From positions 348,190,491-348,254,490 of the forward strand of contig NC_134455.1 in NCBI RefSeq assembly GCF_047948215.1: a DNA stretch of 64,000 nucleotides, read 5' to 3'. Under the pieces are notes generated by a model. It was not told the DNA's origin. It was given only the letters and a program-made list of their open reading frames with translations, and did not search any database. The position numbers and the translations under genes were made by a program. This document shows positions 58,165 through 64,000 of this stretch, piece by piece. Source of the DNA: Lycorma delicatula (lineage: Eukaryota > Arthropoda > Insecta > Hemiptera > Fulgoridae). Every line of letters starts with the position of its first letter. The stretch's first letter is position 1.

Positions 58165-58500
58165 CCCTTCAGACCGTCCAATGAAGTCCTTTCGGTGCTA
58201 ACGCTTCATAGGCTAGTAGGAATACGCCACAACGGGGCACTAACTGTATGGAGGGAGCAATGCGCCCCTTCTCCGGAGGGGTCGCAGTTGCTGATTTAAT
58301 TTAATTTAATTGTAAGTTTTAAAAGGAAAGGTTAAGTAGAAGCTCTTCATTCACTTCTGTGATGGCTGCCTTTCAGGACGCATCTCTGCTGGGCTCTTTT
58401 CCGGACTCCTGTCCGTGATGTTGGGTCGAGTAGAGGGTCTTCCTTCTTCTTCATCTTCTTCCTCTTCTTCTTCTTCCGATGACCTCTTCATTCTTCTTTG
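58165..58500. other. Moderate-GC flank of the LINE; CTT-rich run
   Basis: 58200-58290 is GC-rich (CTTCTCCGGAGGGGTCGCAG) with no frame assigned. 58445-58485 is CTT/TCC-rich. Confidence 0.35.
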
Positions 58501-60405
58501 GCTTTTTGTTTGGGATAAACAAAAAAAATTACCCGATCTTTCGGTACTAAATTTTTGCCCATGTTTCTTGGCATAACTGAGAAGGTTTTTGGATATATTT
58601 TATCGTAAAAAAGGGTGTTTCTTAAATGGTGGTCTGGCTATACTTTTTTCGGATTCTACTTGTAAAACTAAACAAAAAATATCCTTAGGAAAAATGGCGA
58701 TTTCTCCTTCGTTCTCCCACTGTTCACTGTTTTGTTATTGTTATATAAAAATTTATTTCACAAGTTCGGATAGACGAATCACATTAATGTTTGGTAAAAA
58801 TCTTGGTAATAAACTTTTAAAATAAGCAAAAAATCACGACTTAAATACCTTCGCAAATTACAAAATGGCGGTCATGTTTATTTTTCAATTCGTTATAGCT
58901 CCATAAATATTACTTTTATCAAAATAAAATGTACGTTATGCTACAATATTAAGCCTTTTATTTTGAATAAAATGACGTTTTATATTTTAAAATCGATTAA
59001 CAAATAGTCGATTTATGGCAGAAAATTGATGTTGTAATTTTTTGTCTGTTTTCATGTCCTTCACTTTACATGCAATTCGATTAAATGTTAATTGTATTTA
59101 TTTATTGTTAATTCTAGTATGTATCAAATTAAGCAATAATTTTCTCACATTTTCTGTTTTTTTGTTGGTTTTGGTTTAAACCGAAAAATTGATCGTTTAA
59201 GGTCTTTCACATTTAATATTAAAATATAAACTTTCTAAGTTTACTTTTTAAGATTATTTTTAGGTAAAAAATTTAGGACAAGATTACGTTTAAATTTTCA
59301 CCTTTTTAAATATTCTTTTAGAAAAATTCTTTACATTACAAGGACTAAATAAATTTAAAATGGCTGGCAATTTCAAAATGGTTGCCATTTATGAAGGAGA
59401 AGAAAAACTATATTCAGATCATGTGATGAAGTAAAATCATTCATTAGATAAGATTCCTATTCCAAAAAGATTGTTCTGACTTTACATCATTTCCACTTAG
59501 AAAAAAATTAAAAAAAGGTTCTCAATTTTTTTAACAAAAAATTAAAGTATCATTTACAGCCCTAAATCCTTCTAGATTTTCTAGCCATTTAACTTAATGG
59601 CTTATTTAATACCCAAGAAAAATTCGGAATCGATCCCAAAAACAGAAAACTATTTCAAGAATTTTTGATAACATAAAAAGAGAGAAAAAATACATCAATA
59701 ATGTTGGAGAAATTTGATTTTAATTCGCTTCTAAACTATCATCCAAAATTCTTTGTAATAGAGTTTAAAAATTTTTTAGATGAAAATTTAAAGAGAATAT
59801 AAAGGAAAATTAAAAAAAATTAGATTCTGCACAAAACAAATCTTTAATCTGACAAGTAAAATTAAACTCAAACATTGATTTTAAGATATCTTGATTCTAT
59901 GGACAGAAACATTAATATCCTTGTGGAATTCATAGTCAATCTTAAGCAAAGAAAATTATTTCAATAAATTTGACCGATATCTATTCAAAAATTAATTTGA
60001 TGAGCGAAATATCCGAAATTTTCTGATCAAAATCAGTCAGATTATCACAGATTTTTTCAATATTGTTTTTAAATAAATAATTAGACTTTGAAATAGTCAG
60101 TTAGAAGAAACAGAAATCCGTCCCAAAATTTTAGCATTTTTATCCCTGGTTGCACAACGAAGTATCGTTATCAGCGCCCGGATACGATATTTATGTTATA
60201 AACATAAATATTTAAAAGAAACAATAAAAACGTAAACAACAATAGTATAAAAACACAAAGAAAATGGAAAGAGCCCATGACGTACTTTAAACGCGAAATA
60301 AAACCACAGTAGACACAATATTAAAAAATTAACTTAAAAGAATATAATTAGCATCGGGAATAAGTCAAATTGTGTAATTAGACGGTAAAGACCTTACGAA
60401 TATTC
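58500..60405. other. AT-rich sequence, no gene seen
   Basis: AAAATGGC(G/T)-type words recur (58690, 58862, 59358, 59380) but no repeat unit is clear. The ORF at 58589-58825 has no motif. Confidence 0.4.
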
Positions 60406-60414
60406 AAATTTTAG

Positions 60415-60865
60415 ATTCAAGATGCACGGCTTTTACAAATCGCAAGATATTCGATAACATCACTGCATTGTTCGCTAACGTACTTAGCATGTCAACTCTA
60501 GTTTAAACTTCCGACGCAATCCCACATAACAGATACAATCCACAAGGATTTAGTGCACATTTAGTTGGCAGTCGTAGCGAACACAAACGGATGGATCAGA
60601 ATATTATTATATATCCATGAGTGAGCCTAGCGTGCCCTATTCCAAACAGCAAATAATAAATAACCTCCTCATGACAATTATTCCCACATGAAGAGCTCCA
60701 CGGTGATACAGTGTTCTGAACTGGACGAAGTTTATTGTTGATGGTAGCATTCCATTCATTCTGGCACTTATCACGAACCACACTCTTTATAAAACAGAGA
60801 TAATCTGAAACAAGCGATTGACGTAAGGAGGTTGCGAATAAGCCTCTTACGCCGCAAGAAAACAA
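60415..60865 (-). pseudogene. LINE RNase H domain fragment
   Basis: The minus-strand ORF contains KCQNEWNATINNKLRPVQNT, then SPWSSS and FGIGHARLTHGYIIIF. This is the WxxEWN...NKL...W...LRIGHTRLTHGYLL block found at the C-terminal RNase H end of Jockey/I-type LINEs and their relatives. Past a stop, a cysteine-containing stretch and FVKAVHLESKI resemble the usual terminal region. Both ends are truncated. Confidence 0.65.
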
Positions 60866-60869
60866 AAGA

Positions 60870-61485
60870 AATAGAAAAGATCCATTATAAATTTCGCAGA
60901 TGTTTTTACATTTCTAATCTAAAACCACTAATATACAGAAATTCTATTTTAATCTTTTCGAAAGAGCAGTGTACAAAAAATCAGATTGTTTATTTCCATA
61001 AAATTTAATTTTTTAGAAAAAAATTAATTATGATAAATATAAAAAATACACCGAATTCTTCAACTGAAACTTTGGAAAAATATAAATAATCGAAGAATAT
61101 TTAGAACATAAGATCCGTAAAAGGAAAAATGAAGAAAGAGTTCGGAATAATTAAAGGAAAATTCAACACAATATATACCTTTCTATAAACCATAAATATG
61201 ACATGATAACGCAGTAATTAAATCTGAAACTCTTTATGTATCGGGTTGTTTATTTTAAACCGTAAAGGAGAAACAACAAAAAATAAATAAAAAATTAAGA
61301 AAAGTTTTAGCATCACAAAAGAGAACAAAACCTAGAGAATAAATGAAAACATAGAATTATATAAATAAGAAAAAACTTCACGATTCGATAAGAATAGATA
61401 AAATTAATGTTTTACGAGTATCTTTTAATAATGGAAAAAAATAAATTGACAAAAGAAATATCATCATTACAATTTATTTAAAAGG
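60870..61485. other. A-rich sequence, no gene seen
   Basis: Nothing recognisable on either strand. Confidence 0.4.
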
Positions 61486-61489
61486 TACC

Positions 61490-62050
61490 GTCGATGTTAC
61501 GCAATACCTAAACAACACTGCCTTCTATCTCCTCATCTTGCAAGTCTGTCAAATTAATGGATTTTTTAATACTATCATTTCAGTTCCTTCAGGTTTTTCT
61601 TTTTATGATGTGGGATACATTCCATTGCTTGTTTAAGTAAAACGTAATCGATCGTATGATGGACATGCCGATAATAAGTGAGTTGTGTTATCTCGTAATC
61701 CTCCGTAATTGTATGATTCAGTTTTCTTTACTGTCTGATGTCTTCATTTTTTTATTATCCGCTGCACAAGTGTTTACTGATCGTTTAAGTGGGCATCCAT
61801 TTTAGTAGCTTCTAATATTCTCTTATGTCTGTTGGTAATTTTACAATTTTCTGATCCTTAGATTAAACTGGTTTTGATTATTGTTATGTATACTATATTT
61901 TCAGCGTCTAGTTATAAGTTTACTACGTAAAATACCATTCCGACAGAATTTTGCTTGTTTTGTCTGCGTTATTCTCGGTTTTACACAGTTTACGTCCGTT
62001 ACCATCTTGTCGAATTTATTTCTAGATTTGGATAGTCTTAATTATTAAAA
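61490..62050 (-). pseudogene. LINE reverse transcriptase C-terminus (RTE-like), heavily decayed
   Basis: Minus-strand frames give ILEATKMDAH, then EITQLTYYRHVHHTIDYVLL and KQAMECIPHHKKKN, resembling the xLQYYGHVxRM...LxKQ segment of RTE-type C-termini. Many stops. Assignment rests on one segment. Confidence 0.45.
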
Positions 62051-62059
62051 TTCTTTCAT

Positions 62060-62307
62060 TAACGGGGCAATTAATGGTTATGCTAATAATTATTGAGGTT
62101 ATATTGATTGAGAATGATATTCTTAGAATAATTAGGTATTTTATTTATTATTAATTTATTTTATTTTTTTATTTTTTTAAAGGGGTAAAAAGTAAATTAA
62201 ATTGACTTCTATAGACATTCATGTAAATATTATTCTGTTTGATGAAATTTATATAATTACTCTTATGGTTATTACTAATAAAAATATTATTTTTGATAAA
62301 TTTATTT
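62060..62307 (-). pseudogene. Nuclear copy of mitochondrial ND2, 5' part
   Basis: Directly following the trnM-like sequence on the minus strand. Read with the insect mitochondrial code (ATA Met, AGA Ser, TGA Trp), the frame gives ISSNSMMFTWMSMEVNLIYF and LPL next, matching the ISSNSW...WMGLEINLLSFIPL block near the N-terminus of NADH dehydrogenase subunit 2. Further down another frame gives a hydrophobic, Met/Ile/Ser-rich stretch typical of ND2. A TAA and several indels show it is non-functional. ND2 is a proton-pumping subunit of respiratory complex I. Confidence 0.75.
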
Positions 62308-62310
62308 AAT

Positions 62311-62373
62311 TAAAAAGAGAATTTATTCATCGATGGGGTATGAACCCATTAGCTTTAGTTAGCTTATCTTTTT
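62311..62373 (-). pseudogene. Nuclear copy of mitochondrial tRNA-Met (CAT)
   Basis: On the minus strand it reads AAAAAGATAAGCTAACTAAA then GCTAATGGGTTCATACCCC, nearly the invariant 5' two-thirds of insect mitochondrial tRNA-Met with anticodon CAT in a TTCATAC loop. The far end TCTTTTTA pairs with the AAAAAGA start. It sits directly upstream of the ND2-like sequence, the standard insect order. Confidence 0.8.
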
Positions 62374-62375
62374 GT

Positions 62376-62880
62376 AGAAGTTCTAACTCGTCTGAATTAG
62401 CTAATTGTAAATTTTGGATTTCAGATCCGACGCCCAAATAATTCATTTTTTAATGTTCATTATATGATCCCATGCCTCATAGATTTCTTTCAACCTTCCA
62501 GTAATTTATTCAAAATCTCTATCTCCGGATACAACTTGCTTGATTATCAGCGAATTTTTCACTGTAAACAGTTGTATTTTCCAATGATATTTCTTTTACG
62601 AGCATTTTATTTTAAAATTCATTCATTTTGTGAATCCAAAGAAAATATTCTTTAAAAAGAAAAAGAAAAACTGACAATCTGTTTCTCACAAGTAAAAAAA
62701 ACTAGCAAGAGAAAAACAAAACTATGAAGAGAAAATCCAGTATAAAGGAGAAACGAAAATAATAAAATGGATGGTTTCCAAACAAACATATAAAACCGAA
62801 ATTAAGATCTAGTGATAGGAAGAACAGAAAAAAGACAGTACTGAATAAAATGATGAAGTAATATTGAATAAAAAGAAAAA
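62376..62880. other. AT-rich sequence, no gene seen
   Basis: The first 65 bases are where mitochondrial trnQ would lie if the insertion extended that far, but I cannot fold them convincingly. Confidence 0.35.
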
Positions 62881-62881
62881 A

Positions 62882-63786
62882 TCTAATGTGGACACCACAC
62901 TACTTCCTTGCACTCCTATTGAATTAGATATACCCACTTTTAAAAGTACATAAAATTTTACTTCCTTATTAACTTCTGATATTTCTTCATATATATATAT
63001 ATATATATATTATTGAATTATTTATCGTAAAGATTTTTTTACAATCAGAAGTTAATAATTATTAATAAATCAATACATTCTTACTTTAAAATAAGAACTT
63101 TTAATTATACAAAAAGGGTTTATTCAGAAGAGGATCGATCGTAAACCAAGATCATTAAGAATGACTAAAAATATTGGGAGAAAGTAACAGCTAAGAATGT
63201 AAAGGCCAAAAGATCGGCAAAAAAAGACTTGAATTATTCTGACTAAAGTGGTCCTAAAAAAAAAGAATCCATACATTTTCATTAAAGAAAAAATAATTTA
63301 AAAGACAGAAACAGGAGATGAAGTGTGATTCGAACCGATGTGCCTTCCCCTTGTAAGATCCAAATATTTCATTAATTAAAATTTCATTTGGCTATAACTC
63401 TGGAACCAATGGAAATAAGTACCACATTTATGGTTAAAAAGCTTTCAATGAGGGCTTATTACTACTGTTAAGAACAATTCCAAAATCTAATGTATTTTGA
63501 ATTTTGGTTATTTTGGATACTTTTGATTCAGTCGGCTGCAATCAAAAGAGGAAGTGCACAACTAGATGTTACAGAAGTCCTAAATCCAAAATTTAAACAT
63601 CCTACAGCTAATCATTTGTTTAGTTATGCGAGATACGTACATAAATGCATACGTACATACGTACAGTCGTCACGCTGTAACTAGGAAAAAATGATTCAGG
63701 AGTGTTCAAAATGGATATTTCCGTTGAAATCTGGAAAACGAAATTTTTCGAGATCACAATACTTCCTTTACTTCGTAGAAGGAAGT
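62882..63786 (-). repeat. Interspersed repeat family B, copy B6, interrupted
   Basis: Starts TCTAATGTGGACACCACAC and ends CGTAGAAGGAAGT (63774-63786). Between about 63078 and 63308 it contains some 230 bases absent from the other copies, with AAGAATGTAAAGGCCAAAAG, so another element has inserted into it. An (AT)n tract lies at 62992-63012. Confidence 0.75.
63078..63308. other. Insertion inside B6, class unknown
   Basis: About 230 bases with the frame TAKNVKAKRSAKK and later SGPKKKE. It may be the 3' tail of a SINE or LINE. It has no inverted ends I can see. Confidence 0.4.
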
Positions 63787-63789
63787 AAA

Positions 63790-64000
63790 AAATGTATAGT
63801 TTTCTTTTACTTAAATCAACACCTAGGGATAAAATGTTAAATTTTGTTTCTGATCCAGAGCGGGCCATCGGTATAACTTTTATACATTATATTTTGAAAC
63901 ATTAAATATTGCACCTTAAATCTGAATGAAACCGAAATCAAATCCACCAGTAGTTTTCATTAAATTAGCTGCTAATGCGTCTTGGCTAAGAGAGACGAAG
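63790..64000. other. Unassigned sequence at window end
   Basis: No splice site or frame supporting the next K2P exon was found. Confidence 0.4.

Noticed and set aside
57885..58184. 99-codon plus-strand ORF
   Set aside because: It is the antisense shadow of the R1-like reverse transcriptase.
1..64000. CRISPR arrays, operons, rRNA genes
   Set aside because: No regularly spaced repeats, no Shine-Dalgarno-linked gene strings and no rRNA-like sequence; everything fits intronic eukaryotic DNA.

Overview
The window is eukaryotic nuclear DNA, AT-rich and mostly non-coding. It most likely comes from an insect with a large, repeat-laden genome. The evidence is a spliced two-pore potassium channel gene with a very long intron, a nuclear copy of mitochondrial trnM-ND2 in the standard insect order with insect-code codons, and many relics of arthropod-type transposons (DUF4817/mariner-like, RTE/Jockey/R1-like LINEs, tRNA-derived SINEs, a Polinton-like DNA polymerase). 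A hemipteran source is possible but unproven. There are no operons, CRISPR arrays or prokaryotic signals, and most ATG-started ORFs over 60 codons are chance openings or pieces of dead transposons.

The only host gene I can support runs on the plus strand. Its first coding exon (16740-17201) carries a 143-base 5' leader with four upstream ATGs, then a proline-rich cytoplasmic N-terminus. The second exon (44365-44615) joins in frame after an intron of about 27 kb and encodes the first membrane helix and the start of the extracellular cap of a K2P/TWiK-type potassium channel. The pore exons must lie beyond base 64000, so nearly everything from 17202 onward is intron of this gene.

Layout. 1-4400: LINE endonuclease fragment, repeat families A and B, a mariner-like fragment and an AC microsatellite. 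4600-6850: a decayed Polinton-type DNA polymerase B on the minus strand, split by two SINEs. 8000-13030: LINE relics, family K, a GC-richer block and a mariner-like relic. 13400-16600: SINE, a LINE split by family B, family L. 16740-17201: K2P exon 1. 17247-22143: two DUF4817-type DNA transposons with inverted ends, one LINE fragment and the second family L copy. 22487-33100: tandem repeats, several SINEs, a LINE with a SINE inside it, families A and B. 33490-43400: family J, including a long inverted pair. 44365-44615: K2P exon 2. 45600-54416: solo transposon end, tandem palindromes, family B, LINE, family K and another DUF4817 transposon. 55000-58300: GC-rich block with an R1-like LINE. 60400-63790: LINE fragments, the mitochondrial insertion and the last family B copy.

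The transposon relics can be ordered in time by nesting: the polymerase and several LINEs are older than the SINEs and family B copies that interrupt them. The clearest undescribed object is family B, a 530-680 base repeat with six copies, 13-base subterminal inverted repeats and a hairpin at each end. Clade names are by motif recognition only; no database search was possible.
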